DNA of 60,000 bases from Takakia lepidozioides. Taxonomy: Eukaryota > Streptophyta > Takakiopsida > Takakiales > Takakiaceae. The first letter of the stretch is position 1, and every line of letters begins with the position of its first letter. The notes under the pieces were generated by a model. That model was not told where the DNA came from, made no database searches, and saw nothing but the letters and a program-made list of their open reading frames with translations. Below, in pieces: positions 1-10,569 of this stretch. The stretch lies in NCBI GenBank assembly GCA_030704615.1, contig CM060731.1, positions 63,904,756 to 63,964,755 of the forward strand, read 5' to 3'. Position numbers and translations under genes: made by a program.

Positions 1-174
1 TCAAATCTTTTAGCTGTAGTGGTGTAAGAAAGTACTTAGAGCATAAACGAGAGAAAATCTTGCATAGCTTTATAAAAAGTTCCAAGTGGGGTGACTGTAC
101 AAATGGGTGTAACTGTCCCCAAGAGGAAACAACCAAAGCTCGTAGAACTAGATATATTAACACAATGAAAGAAA
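1..174. other. Unassigned flank
   Basis: I see no gene or recognisable repeat here. It lies downstream of the minus-strand LINE relic and may be its 3' untranslated region, but no poly-A tail is visible. Confidence 0.3.
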
Positions 175-2810
175 TCAAACTATTCTAGTATCACCTACAG
201 CCTGAAGAAGGTTAGACAACAAGAAAGAAGGTGGATCAGAGAGTGCAGGGAGACGAGATGAAGCCGCCCCAGCAACCTCTGCCCGTCGTAAAATAGATTG
301 AGCTTGAGCCTTTTGCAAAGCAACAGAAACTCGTTGTCTAAAGAAAGCTACAAGAACAGAGGCATATAGGCTTCCAAGGCTTTTGTTTTCTGCTGCACGA
401 TGGGCACATGTGCGAAGGAACTCGTTGAACTGATGATGCAAACAACCAAAGATCTCGACTGCCAAAGGAAGGAATGTGTCTGTGGAATGACGTGCCCGAT
501 AGTCATGCTCCTTTCCCTGCGCAGCTACTGAAGCGACAACTCCCTGTGATGAGGCTGTGCGGGGCAGGAGATCCGACCTAGTAGGATCAGCGATAACAAC
601 GTCCGCCAATGTACGTAGTCCGTCCTGTGAGATAACAATGTCAACCCGTCGTCGAGTGGAATGGTGATTGTGGGTCGATGGGAGTATGTGCACCTGCTCT
701 CGAATGACATGTATCCCAGCATCACGAGTAACCGCAGCTGTTGCATCCCGGACGACGTCATGGGTCGCAGTGCGTTCTCCACCGCAGGGGCAACGAAGGA
801 GATGTACGCCGAGTGAATCGAGAGGATGGCGACAAAAACACTGTTGTAGTCCTAACACAGAGGGATGCGGAAGACCCAGTCGAATTCGTAGGGAGGTGGT
901 AAATACAGCAGAAGACATACAGAAGGGTGCAATGGTTGGTCGTACTGTGAGCCACACGCCAGCTCCGAGCCCTACGCACGAGAGAAGTCTGGCCCGATGT
1001 GCATTTGAAGGAGCGTCGGAAAGCATGCTGGCAAATGAGTGTCGGTGCACGCGTTCCATGATGATATCCTGTAAATGCTCCAGACCTTGAGTGACCAACT
1101 GTTCAAAGGGTGGCAGACAAGCCCGTGCTGGTGTTGGAATGACAAAGAGCCATCGTCGATGTGGGCAACCACCTCCATGAGAAAAGGGCGTTGCTGACAC
1201 AGAAACCGAGATGCCAAGGCTGGAGCGATTAAAGCCCAACTACCTAGGAAGGCATCAGGGGCAGTGACGACTGTGGATAGTAAACCCACTCCTCCAGAAG
1301 AGATCGGGAGGGTAGCCTGACGACATGCCAAGGGCCCCTGCTCACTATCAAATGCACCTGGGCCCTAATAGATGACCTAAAATCCCCCTAACAGTCGTAT
1401 CAAAAGAAGATAGAAGCTCCACAAACTGGGGAGTGGGGGGGAAACAACGCAAAAGATAAGAAGGTCGCTGTAAAAAGCATTTGGTGAGAATGCCATGGGC
1501 TACCTGCATATCGCCTAGTTTGGGAAGAAGCTCTATATGGCTTGTATCCTGTAGCAAAGCGTCTTGGAGGAAAGATGTTGTATAAGGGGTATTACCAAAG
1601 GGAACACCTAACACTCGAATACCCTCAAATGGTGCTAGAAAGTCAACAGGGGGCACGAAATCTGAAGGCAGACCAGAGGGTGACCAAACTGTGGATTTGC
1701 GAGGTTGAACAGTGAGCCCAAGAGAGTGAAGTTGGGTAGCAAAGTGATGGAAAGCCAAAATGATATCAGTGGGAGGGCCAATGATGTGGGTATCATCAGC
1801 AATAGAAGGAATTATACAGGATTGGAAGGCTTGCGCAGATGAGCGAAGGGCTCGGAAGGGGGCAAAAGCAAAAAGAGGTCCCCCTAATGGATCGCCCTGA
1901 CGGGTTCCTACTTCGGACTAGATTATAGAAAGATCTCCGGTACGGGTGTGATGACTGTAAAACAAGGGGGTGGAGGAAGCATAAAACAATCTCACAAAGG
2001 GAATGAGTTGATGGCATGCGCCGCCGGCTGATCGCAGTTCTTGAAATATTGCTGATCTGGACACCGTGTTGAAGGCGTTGGTCACATCCACCTGAAGGAC
2101 GACCCAGTCTGGATGAAGGTCAAGGGAAGCCCGAATCCCATGCACCACCGCTTCACAACCTCCCGGAGTAGCGACCCCAAACTGATGTGGAGAAAAGTGA
2201 GAAGAAAAGACCTCCCGAAACTGGATGCAGATAGAGCGGCTCACCAAGCGATACAGAACCTCCCCCACTGCAATAGGACGAATCCCACCTATGTTCTTGG
2301 ACATGGCCAAGAGCCGTGCTGCTCCAAGCAAACGTGCTACTGGGGTAGGTATATGTCCCATCGCAATGAAATAGCAAACTTGGAACAGCTGGGAAAAGCC
2401 ACTAGCAGAGTCATGTTGATTGAGACAATCACGGAGGTGTTCATATACCAAACCAGACGGACCGGCTGCTGCAAGATGAGGGCTACGTGTGGATGCTTGT
2501 ATGAAAGTATCGCGATCCGATTGAAGGTCCTCATCAGGTTCAAAGTCCTTCACAAAGGAAGGAAGGATGTCGTCCGCACTGGGGTGGAGATTCTCCAAAG
2601 CTGTGACTGTATCAGCCGAAGGCGGTGCTGGGGTAAGAGGAGCAAGAGCTCGAGTTGCACGGGAATACTCTCCTGCCCGGTCTAGCATAAGACTCCGACG
2701 AAGACGCATGTGGATGGATGGAGTTGCCTGGTGTGGGCTATCGTGAGCTATTCGCGCCGCAAGTGCTTGTGCACGTAGATAAACCATTGTCAAATTGGGA
2801 CAAGGGAACT
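175..2810 (-). pseudogene. Decayed non-LTR retrotransposon ORF: reverse transcriptase plus C-terminal endonuclease-like domain
   Basis: Reading from 2810 down to 175, the frame shows reverse transcriptase blocks: AAGPSGLVYEHL, then QVDVTNAFNTVSR, then TRQGDPLGGPLF, then the catalytic-type block IADDTHIIGPP, and a thumb stretch (LPISSGGVGLL). The C-terminus has a Cys/His cluster (CFC...HLLRCPCGG...HDVVRD) followed by RRVDIVIS...DG...LADVVIADPT, which looks like the PD-(D/E)XK nuclease arrangement of site-specific LINE clades. No apurinic endonuclease is visible upstream, so it is either 5'-truncated or of that clade. It is broken by an in-frame TAG at 1918-1920, a TGA at 1348-1350, and two roughly compensating frameshifts near 1340 and 1145. 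The 5' end abuts an LRR exon, so the element sits in that gene's intron. The family assignment of the nuclease is inference. Confidence 0.75.
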
Positions 2811-2813
2811 GAC

Positions 2814-2963
2814 CTCCAAGTTGTTGCAATTAGAAAGCGAAGATGGTATGGGGCCAGTGATCCCACAATGAGCCAGATTCAGACTTCTCAACTTCTGGAG
2901 ATTTCCCAATGCACCTGGAATATAAGTACCTGTTAACCGGTAATTCCAGTTAAGATCAAGCTC
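2814..2963 (-). CDS. Isolated LRR receptor-kinase exon
   Basis: A 150-bp exon on the minus strand encodes about two 24-25 residue leucine-rich repeats. It starts ELDLNWNYRLTG, continues LGNLQKLRSLNLAHCGITG and ends in LSNCNNLE. It is preceded by a pyrimidine-rich stretch and CAG (2964-2966) and followed by GT (2813-2812), so both splice sites look usable. The same two-repeat unit occurs in the LRR kinase exon at 55.7-56.3 kb, so the two are paralogous. No other exons of this gene are visible nearby. The downstream intron is filled by the decayed LINE, so the gene is probably a fragment or pseudogene. Confidence 0.65.
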
Positions 2964-3754
2964 CTGCAAGAATACAAGTATTTACGTTATGTCAGGCTTG
3001 AAGCAACATTCTGTGATTAACAAAAGAAAAATTACTACGAATTTTATATAGTCGAACAATCTGGCACTGATCAAAATACTTGTTTCCATTTCTACAAGGT
3101 TCCTTATAATTAACCAAAGGGCTCTCCCTCTATGCACATGAACTCAAGGCACAACATAGTAGGCGATGAACTCAGAGTGACAGCCGCCGCGCAGTGGCGA
3201 CGGTCACCCCCTCCGGCCCTAAAACGCTTAGGGAACAGACGGCCCAGGGTGCAGCACGTGGCGAAATCCCCCACGGCTGCCACGCCAACAGGCAGCGCTG
3301 GCCGTTGGATGGTGGATACCACGGGATCGGGTTCCCAGGCGCCAAGCGGTGGTTCTGTTGATGCTTTATGGTGCCACTCAGCCAAGGAACGCGTGCTTTC
3401 TGGCTTTTTTTTTTTCGTTTTTTCCACTGCTTTTTTATAAGGGCGTGTCGCAGCCCACAAAGTTTGAGTGCTTTCTCGCTTTATTTCACCTGAAAAACAT
3501 GGGTTGGATACCATCCACACTTTAGAAAATGTACAGGGCTCCAATCTCGCAAAATATCCGTGATTGCCATGGTCGGACTAGATATCAAGAAATCAAGAAT
3601 GGCACTCACGACTTTTTCAATGATGAAAGCATTCCAAATATGTCTGTTGCAGAAACAACAGACATTATGGACTATAATGAGACTGACAGAATTGTTGTAG
3701 GTCCACGAAGACTCTTACTTTTTCCTGTAACAGTGCTCAGCACTTTAGAAGGCA
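2964..3754. other. No recognisable gene
   Basis: The stretch 3150-3420 is GC-rich and open on both strands but matches nothing I know. One reading contains a lysine run that comes only from a poly-A tract. I take it as old transposon or intergenic DNA. Confidence 0.3.
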
Positions 3755-4510
3755 GTGGTATCACGATGGTTCCCAACACTTGCAAATATTGTTGGACTAA
3801 GTTTTTTATTTATTTTATTTTATTTTATTTTATTTAAATAAAAAAAAATAAAATTCTGGGGCCCTATATTTGTCCGTGTCAGCGATCGTGGATTTGGCCT
3901 CATATAGCTAAGACAAAAGGGAAATTTTTTTTTAAACAAAATTTAAAGTTAAAAAAAATTGTAGGCCAATAGTATTTGTAGGGTGCTGAGTACCACGATC
4001 GTTGACAATATCAATGAAAACAATTAGACTCTCCCTATCTATCACGATCGTGGTGCCCAACACTTGCAAATATTGTTGGCCTAAAGTTTTTTTTTTAAAG
4101 CAAATAGGCCTTATATATGTCCATTTTCCTCGATCATTAATGATCGTGGATTTGGCCTCATGCAACTAGGCAAAAAAAAGTAAAACAAACAAAACAAACA
4201 AACAAAAACAAAAAAACGATTGTTGACGATCGTGGTAGATAGATAGACTCTATTTTTTCACTATCAATGCACAAATATGAACCAAACACAACACTGCAGA
4301 AGCTATTGCTACCACGGTTGTTTCCAGCACTTGCAAATATTGTTGGCCTAGGTTTTTTTTTTTTTTGGGGGGGGGGGAGCCTTATACATCCATTTCAAGC
4401 CTCGATCTTCAACAATCGTGGATTTGGCCTCAAGGCTCATGCAGCTAAGGCATAAAAAAAAAACTTAGGCCAACAGTATCTACAAGTGCTAGTAACCACG
4501 ATCGTGGTGG
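3755..4510. repeat. Cluster of about 140-bp repeats with ACGATCGT palindromes
   Basis: At least three imperfect direct copies start near 3755, 4040 and 4305. Each has ACGATCGTGG (or a mutated form), then CAACACTTGCAAATATTG, a poly-T run, CCTTATA...TGTCC, and ATCGTGGATTTGGCCTCAT. Inverted partial copies (GGCCAA...ACCACGATCGT) occur near 3962 and 4470. Poly-T and poly-G runs of variable length interrupt the units. The inverted copies and the central palindrome suggest a MITE-like or foldback element family rather than a simple satellite. Confidence 0.6.
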
Positions 4511-4865
4511 CACTACCTTCTACAATGTTTTGTTAATATTTGTGTGCACTGATAGCGAAAAAAATGAGAACCTTTATGTAAGTCTATGTATAGTCCATCA
4601 TGTCTGTTGTTTCTACACGCATGTTCACAGAAAAAATTGTTGCACAACATTACCACAACTGAATTGCTCATTATGGTTAAGCAATGGGATTCTTTTTGTC
4701 GTTCATATCATTTTCTACGTTAACCAATCTCCCGCTCAATTGGCATGTGGGCCCATGACATAATAAATGACAATTAATATAAGTTTTGGATGACGATGTC
4801 AAAAATCATTCCCTCTCCTAAAATCTAACTTACTTTGGATGGAAATCAATAGCATTCTGTAAGGC
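4511..4865. other. No gene seen
   Basis: AT-rich sequence with only short unconvincing open frames. Confidence 0.3.
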
Positions 4866-6249
4866 TGATGTCATGGTTTTAGTCATGGTTATCTAGAATT
4901 ACCTACTTCTAGTTAACTAGGACATTTTAGATATTTATATTTATATTTTGTGTGTTGGGACTTCATTTGGTCTCACATGCCAAGTGAGGTGTCGAGCCTC
5001 ACTTGAGACATGGAGATAGGTTTTCCCCTTGTGAGTGTTGAGGAGGCTCATCTTCTTGTAGTTGAGCCTCCATGAGCTTCTCTCACCTCCATAGCTCTAG
5101 GTATTGAGAGGGAGTGTGTTGAGATTGTAGGGTGGATTCCCTTAGCAAAGGTGCCCTTGGCTTGACTTAGTTTATGTGATAGAGTGGATTTCACTTGGAA
5201 GGACTAGGGCTTGTTCTTCATGTGATTGCTTCATGCTTTGAGAGCTTTCATTGTCTTCTACTTCTCTCATTTCTCATCTCTTATCACTACAAGAAGATGA
5301 CCTTATGCTTGTGAGTGCGGAGTGTAAGGATTAGTTTTGCACTTGTATTTTAAAGAGGTTGAGAGCTAGGAGAATTTAGCTCTTGTATCATAAGGCTTGC
5401 AAGGGGTTGCAAGGAAAGGTGCTCGAGTATTGCATGCACCAAGGAGTTGGAGAGCTTGAAGAAAGCTCTTGAGTCACAAGATTTTGCAAGGATTGTAAGG
5501 AGGAGTCTCTGTGTGTGTGTGGAAGCATGGATTCTAGGGTTTGAGAATCCTTTGTATGCATTATGGAGTCGATGGTGTGCGCCATGGCTTGTGGAGAGAC
5601 TAAAGGCTTGTTAGTGCTCATTTCACTATCAAGCTAGGGTTAAGCAAGTTCAAAGTGTGGATGTTGTGGAAGAGAAGCCAAGGAGCTATATATGCTTGGG
5701 CTTGAAGACAACAAGAGCAAGCACTTGGAGAGCACTAAGAAGCTCAAGAGGTTTTGAAAGGGAGCATGTGAAGAAATCTTCCAATCATGGTGGTGTGGAG
5801 CCAAGCTTAGGGTGCCATTGGAAGGGCTTGGAGAACATGTGGTGGGAAATCCTTGAAGGGAAATCATCATTCAATGTATGCATAGCTTCACCCTAACTAT
5901 GTAATGTGACAAGAGGGGGAGGCAATACTTGGCTATTCATGCTCTTGGTAGTGAGAGCTTTGTGGTGGATAGTTGACCAAGCAAGTGGTGCATGTGTGGA
6001 GCATGCTCGCTGAGTTGCAATGGAGATATGGTAGTTTACAATCAAATCCCAAGGACTAGAAGGGGGATTGATTTGGTGGACAATGACTTGCAAGTTGAGT
6101 TGGACCACTCTTGGTTGCACATTGGGGTGGAAGAGAGCAAGAAGATGCCTCTTATGACCACCTAGAGACCATATTTTTGCTTGAGTAGAAGCATAGAAGT
6201 CAAGGACTTGCATTTTAGCTCTTCATTACAAACCCTAGTAGTGTATGCT

Positions 6250-6597
6250 CAGACTATACCTCTATTAGTATACCAAACAAGAGCTTGTCCCTTTGACTAT
6301 ACCTCTGTTGAGGTATCACCATATGTGAACCCTAATGTGAGACTATACCTCTGTTAGTATACCAAACAGGAGCTTGTCCATTTTACTATACCTCTATTGA
6401 GGTATCACCATATGTGAACCCTAATCAGCTCAGACTATACCTCTGTTAGTATACCAAACAGGAGCTTGTCCCTTTTACTATACCTCTGTTGAGGTATCAC
6501 CATATGTGGATCCTAATCAGCTCAGACTATACCTCTGTTAGTATACCAAACAGAACCCTCATTTTCAAACTATACCTCTGTTAAGGTATCAACAGTG
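6250..6597 (+). repeat. Tandem 89-92 bp repeats with short hairpins
   Basis: Nearly four copies begin at about 6251, 6340, 6432 and 6524. Each unit carries two related blocks: CTATACCTCTGTTAGTATACC and ACTATACCTCTGTTGAGGTAT. The second contains a perfect 7-bp stem (ATACCTC/GAGGTAT) around TGTT; the first a 5-bp stem (TATAC/GTATA). Confidence 0.8.
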
Positions 6598-6639
6598 AAA
6601 GGACTTAGTGAAATTTAAGGGCCTTTGGAGGATTGTTTA

Positions 6640-6740
6640 GAAGATATTTGAGGGCCCTTGGAGGAGTATTTGGAGGATCTTTGGGGTCCTTGGAGGAGTG
6701 TTTGGAGGATCTTTGGGGTCCTTGGAGGACCCTTCGAGGA
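6640..6740 (+). repeat. Short 32-bp tandem repeat
   Basis: The block TTGGAGGATCTTTGGGGTCC recurs with a period of about 32 bp (6670 and 6702), flanked by degenerate GGAGGA-rich copies. The proline-rich open frame on the opposite strand is a by-product of this repeat. Confidence 0.7.
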
Positions 6741-7402
6741 GCTTTGGTGGACAATGTTGAAGAGCTCTTGAAGGATTGATTGATATTGAGGGATACTTGC
6801 CACGGCCATACAAGCGAGTGGATAGAGACATGAGGGAGAGTGGTGGGATGAGAGCATTCTGGGGTTAGGAATTGCTTTAGTTTCTCTTCTCCATAGTTTT
6901 TCACCCTCTCTGTAGGCCAAAACCTTTCCGTAGGTGGAGGCAAGAGTCAGTCCGGGTTTGGGTTGGGGTGTCCTTGCAGGAGCGACACCGTGGAGTGTTT
7001 TTGGTGTGGGGGAGTTGCTGTCTTGATTTTCTTATGTTTGGATCCCCTCCACACCTGCATGCTTGACTGTGTGCCATGTTAGCTTTGTGTGGGCGCTTGT
7101 TTTCATAGGAGGTTGGTCCGGATTTGATCACCGGCCAATCCTAGAGTATGCTGTCGGTGGTGAGGCTGGAGTGATGACCAGCAAGACCACCAGTGTTTCT
7201 TCTATGGTGAGGCTGGGTTGATGACCAGCAGATCATATGAGTGCTTGCGATGGATGCAGGTGCAGGTACAGGTCTACGTTAGAAACCTATTATTCCTGCT
7301 TGAACCAGTAGCCGCAACAGGTTCTTTACCCGGTTACCTTGTAAAAAGTGGGGATTAGAGACAGGTTGACAACCGGTTGGGTTGTGAGTTTTCATCACGG
7401 AG

Positions 7403-8566
7403 GTGCCACCAGCTGCTGAGGGGAGTGCCGGTACAAGCACCAGTGATACTAGTCGGTACACAAGACAAGGTGTGCGGTTTAGGCCACTTTCACCTTCAGT
7501 GTCTTCTAAGGAAGGTTCAGACTCGGAGTCAGGAGGATTCTCGCCGAGGGTGCAAGTCATTTCCGTGCCATTGTTGTGGGACACGATGGAGGAGATGTAT
7601 GGAGCTACCAAGGGGCCACGTAGGTACTCTGGAGCTGTGGGCACCATCGAGCTTGATGACTTTATACAAGAGTGTGACAGTTGGTGTGATTTGCAGCATC
7701 AGCAGCTAGAGCAGAGGCTCGCTGCCAAGGCTACAGCTCAGGTGGTACCGGCTCCCAGGCGGGATGGTCCACCTCCTGCTCCTTAGGGAGGAGATATGGG
7801 AGGCATGGGATTCATGTGCGGATCAGCACTACCACTAGTGCAGGTGGAGTCTGCTGCAACCGTGACTCGAGGAGCAGCACGAGTTCCTGAGCCACGAGGT
7901 GCAGAGGTGGAATTGGATCCACAGCGTGGGGAGGCAAGCCGTCAGGCGAGGCTTCCTCAGTCATTCACATTGGCGGAGACAGTGTCGACGCCATCCATGG
8001 CACCTAGTTCTCGCCCGACTGTTACCGAGGCGGAGGTTACTATGCCATTGGGGAGAGCTACACGTGCAACACTGACACCTGCTACCAAGGCTAGTGCAGC
8101 CGGTGTGTTATTGGGGGCAACCACCTCTGTGTGTCAAGCCCCACTATTCTCGGCAACCATGATTGCGACGCCGAGACCAGCTGCAGTGTTCAAACTAGCA
8201 GTAACACTCTGCGAGAGTGGGGAGGTCACTTCATCTTCTGCGGAGTTACTGGAAGGTGTAGTGGCAGAGGGATCCTCGGATTTGAGGATCAAGACTGCCA
8301 CGGCTGCGCCATGGCAAGCTGCAGCTGCCAGGTTGACGGAGCTGCCAGCTAGGCTAGCCTTTGAGCGCGCCATGGTGATACCTGGAGTTGTTTTGTTAAA
8401 CAACCAGGGAGACATTTTCACTTTGAGTGGACCGGCAGGCAAGAAGTACCGGCCACTGCGGGTCTTGTTGGACTCAGGAGCTCAGCCACTGATGTTGGGC
8501 AGAGCTGCTATTGCAGGTTTGGGCCTCATGGAGGCGGATATGGAGCCTTTGAGCGCGCCATGGTGA
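7403..8566 (+). pseudogene. Gag-like N-terminal region running into first protease copy
   Basis: A single frame broken only by TAG at 7784-7786. The first part (to 7783) includes GAVGTIELDDFIQECDSWC, resembling the start of a Gypsy Gag. The middle (about 7790-8350) is Ala/Thr/Ser-rich low-complexity linker. The end enters the aspartic protease: VLLDSGAQPLMLG at about 8464-8502 has the D-S-G active-site triad. A typical Gag core and CCHC knuckle are not seen, so part of Gag may have been deleted. The frame is lost at about 8547, where the 188-bp duplication begins its second copy. Confidence 0.6.
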
Positions 8567-8735
8567 TACCTGGAGTTGTTTTGTTAAACAACCAGGGAGA
8601 CATTTTCACTTTGAGTGGACCGGCAGGCAAGAAGTACCGCCCACTGCTGGTCTTGTTGGACTCAGGAGCTCAGCCACTGATGTTGGGCAGAGCTGCTATT
8701 GCAGGTTTGGGCCTCATGGAGGCGGATATGGAGCC
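8357..8735 (+). repeat. 188-bp tandem duplication in the protease
   Basis: The sequence from about 8359 to 8546 is repeated at 8547-8734 with only a few differences (for example CGGGTC versus CTGGTC). Each copy starts CTTTGAGCGCGCCATGGTGA and contains the protease DSG triad. As 188 is not a multiple of three, the duplication breaks the frame. Confidence 0.9.
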
Positions 8736-9225
8736 TTGTCCTTTCCAGATACAGATATCTCTGGGAGGATCAGAGCAGGCTCGGGGCATGACACGGCGTG
8801 AGTTGGCCATTGGACTACAACCACATCATCCTGTAGATGACTCAGTGATGCGAGCCAAGGCCATTGTGACAGACGCGGTCTCTTACGATGTCCTTGTTGG
8901 TGGGGCAGTGTTATATCCCATGGGCTTCACCCTGGACTTTTGGGAGGAGTCAGCATCCTACAGGCCTGGATGGCAGTTAGGGGATGGTCGTCGTGCACAG
9001 CTCCCTGTGACATTCATTGGGGGTATTGCGGCTGCCCAGCGGGGCAAGATGCCAACACTAGCCGCCTTTACAGCTGCAGTTAGTTGGTCTGGAGAGTTGT
9101 TGGAAGGCAATGCCCATGCAGAGGATGTGCCACCTCTAGCAGAGCAGGATGACATGCATGGTACGGCGGAGTTGCCTGCCATGGTTGCTCACACTCCATT
9201 ATGGGGTACGAGCAAGGATTTGTAG
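8548..9225 (+). pseudogene. Aspartic protease domain of the Gypsy element
   Basis: The second copy of the duplicated segment restores the frame that continues downstream. It holds the active-site block LLDSGAQPLMLG, a hydrophobic region and a C-terminal part with SYDVLVGGAVLYPMGF, typical of Gypsy-type proteases. The protease would cut the polyprotein. The frame ends at TAG (9223-9225) but continues in the same phase into the methyltransferase, so the two were once one polyprotein. Confidence 0.7.
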
Positions 9226-10569
9226 CAGGCTGCTGATGGACGGGTACAACAAGCTTGGGTAGAGGCTTTCGTACCGTCAGGAACAGAGGAGAGTGCGGTG
9301 ATTGCACCAAGACCACCTCAGTTGTCGCCATTGGACACCACACCTCTTGTGTGGCAGTGCCCGGATGAAGACATATGCCTTCTGGACTTGTTTGGCGGGA
9401 TAAGCACTGGATTGGCTGCAGTACTGCAAGCAGGTGTACGAGTTCGACGTTACCTATATGTGGAGAGGGATGAGACTGCACGACGCATCTCACTGCGCCA
9501 TGTTGCTCAGTTGGTACAGCAGTACCCTGATTTGTTGCCAGTGTCTGCAGTTCGTGGATACCAACAAGCCTTGTCAGCAGACATTTCGTTGCTGGGAACA
9601 CAAGATTTGGAGCGGGTTGGCTCCATTGATCTGGTAGTGGCAGGTTGGCCCTGCCAAGGGCATTCATCAGCCGGGCATGGCAATGGATTGCGAGACTCGA
9701 GGACGGGTCTGTTTTGGGAGATGGTGCGGATTTTGCGCCACTTGCAGCTTCATCAAGCTGTATCTCCAGCATACATCTTGGAGAATGTGCCATTGATGGG
9801 TGATTCTCGGGCCAGGGTGATGGCCAGTGTGCATCAAGTCCGGTCATGGCTTGGGTCAGCAGTGTTGCTGGATGCAGCTGTAGTGGGGTCATGGGCTCAT
9901 CGTTCACGGCTATGGTGGACTAACTTGATGCCACCCGCACTGCTCAAGCGTGCATTTGATGGGGTGCAGCGGCCAGCACACCTCACAGTGGATAGCATTT
10001 TGGACACAGGGAGACAGTCTCAACGTGCGAGACACGATGACCGTTCGCCTTTGGCAGCGGTCAACAGGGTGGGTCAACCACGAGCAGCATTACCTACACT
10101 GCTCAGCTTCCCAGGATCCCATGCTTTTCGGGATGGTGGACCTGGCCTCTTGTGGGATAGCCAGTTGCAACAATTAGTGGAGCCCAATGCTGACGAGCGC
10201 AAGCGGGCGATGGGTTTTACCACAGGTACCACGGCGGTTCCATCTCTTTCTGAGGCATCACGTCGTCAGGTGTTGGGGCAAGCAATGGATCTCAATTGCT
10301 TGACCTGGATTATCAGCTTGGCTATGGCTGAGCAGCGCAGAGTATGGAGTACACTTCCCTTCAAAGTCTCCCTGCCTACCGAGACGGTACAGACAGTGAG
10401 TGGGGGCGAGCAGGTGAGGACCACGAGGTGCAGGCCGCATCCATGGCACACGTGGGAGGTGCTCGAGGTTCAGAAGGAGTTGGCAGCCAAGGCGGTGGTG
10501 ATGATGATCAGGTTGGGGATTTTTCTCGGATTGAGGAGGTTCTCAGGATGGGATGATGGGGCAGGATGA
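9226..10569 (+). CDS. C5-cytosine DNA methyltransferase domain inside the retrotransposon
   Basis: Residues are counted from the Met at 9298. Motif I is LLDLFGGISTG (about 28-38). Motif IV is AGWPCQGHS with catalytic Cys at about 119. Motif VI is LENVP with Glu at about 162. Motif VIII is AHRSRLWWTN (about 200-209). A target-recognition stretch follows, then motif IX/X: ERKRAMGF (about 300) and VLGQAMDLN (about 325). Motifs are in normal order, unlike the permuted plant DRM enzymes, while AHRxRxxWxN and the C-terminal block resemble DNMT3/DRM rather than MET1/CMT. The reaction would be S-adenosylmethionine-dependent methylation of cytosine C5. No PWWP, UBA, BAH or chromodomain is visible. The methyltransferase frame is open over about 424 codons, the longest intact domain in the element, and shares phase with the protease upstream across a single TAG. 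The last 70 codons may be read in another frame. Substrate preference (for example CG) cannot be read from sequence. Confidence 0.9.
   Translation, partial: QAADGRVQQAWVEAFVPSGTEESAVIAPRPPQLSPLDTTPLVWQCPDEDICLLDLFGGISTGLAAVLQAGVRVRRYLYVERDETARRISLRHVAQLVQQYPDLLPVSAVRGYQQALSADISLLGTQDLERVGSIDLVVAGWPCQGHSSAGHGNGLRDSRTGLFWEMVRILRHLQLHQAVSPAYILENVPLMGDSRARVMASVHQVRSWLGSAVLLDAAVVGSWAHRSRLWWTNLMPPALLKRAFDGVQRPAHLTVDSILDTGRQSQRARHDDRSPLAAVNRVGQPRAALPTLLSFPGSHAFRDGGPGLLWDSQLQQLVEPNADERKRAMGFTTGTTAVPSLSEASRRQVLGQAMDLNCLTWIISLAMAEQRRVWSTLPFKVSLPTETVQTVSGGEQVRTTRCRPHPWHTWEVLEVQKELAAKAVVMMIRLGIFLGLRRFSGWDDGAG

Larger units (their letters stand above)
4866..7400 (+). other. Putative 5' LTR and leader of the methyltransferase-bearing Gypsy element
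   Basis: This non-coding stretch directly precedes the retrotransposon coding region on the same strand. It begins TGTCATGG... with an AT-rich TATA-like block near 4930-4955 and continues with G/T-biased sequence lacking coding signal. It contains a 92-bp tandem array (6250-6597) and a 32-bp repeat (6640-6740). I could not identify a tRNA-complementary primer-binding site or a matching 3' LTR, so the LTR call is an inference from position only. Confidence 0.3.

Noticed and set aside
3110-3544. 144-codon minus-strand frame
   Set aside because: Lysine run comes from a poly-A tract; no known domain.
6250-6597. CRISPR array
   Set aside because: Repeats are contiguous with no unique spacers, in a eukaryotic retroelement context.
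6605-6943. Proline-rich minus-strand protein
   Set aside because: Product of the 32-bp tandem repeat; no other support.
9226-10569. Bacterial contamination as source of the methyltransferase
   Set aside because: It shares phase with a Gypsy protease upstream and lies directly before a Gypsy reverse transcriptase; motif VIII is of the eukaryotic DNMT3/DRM type.
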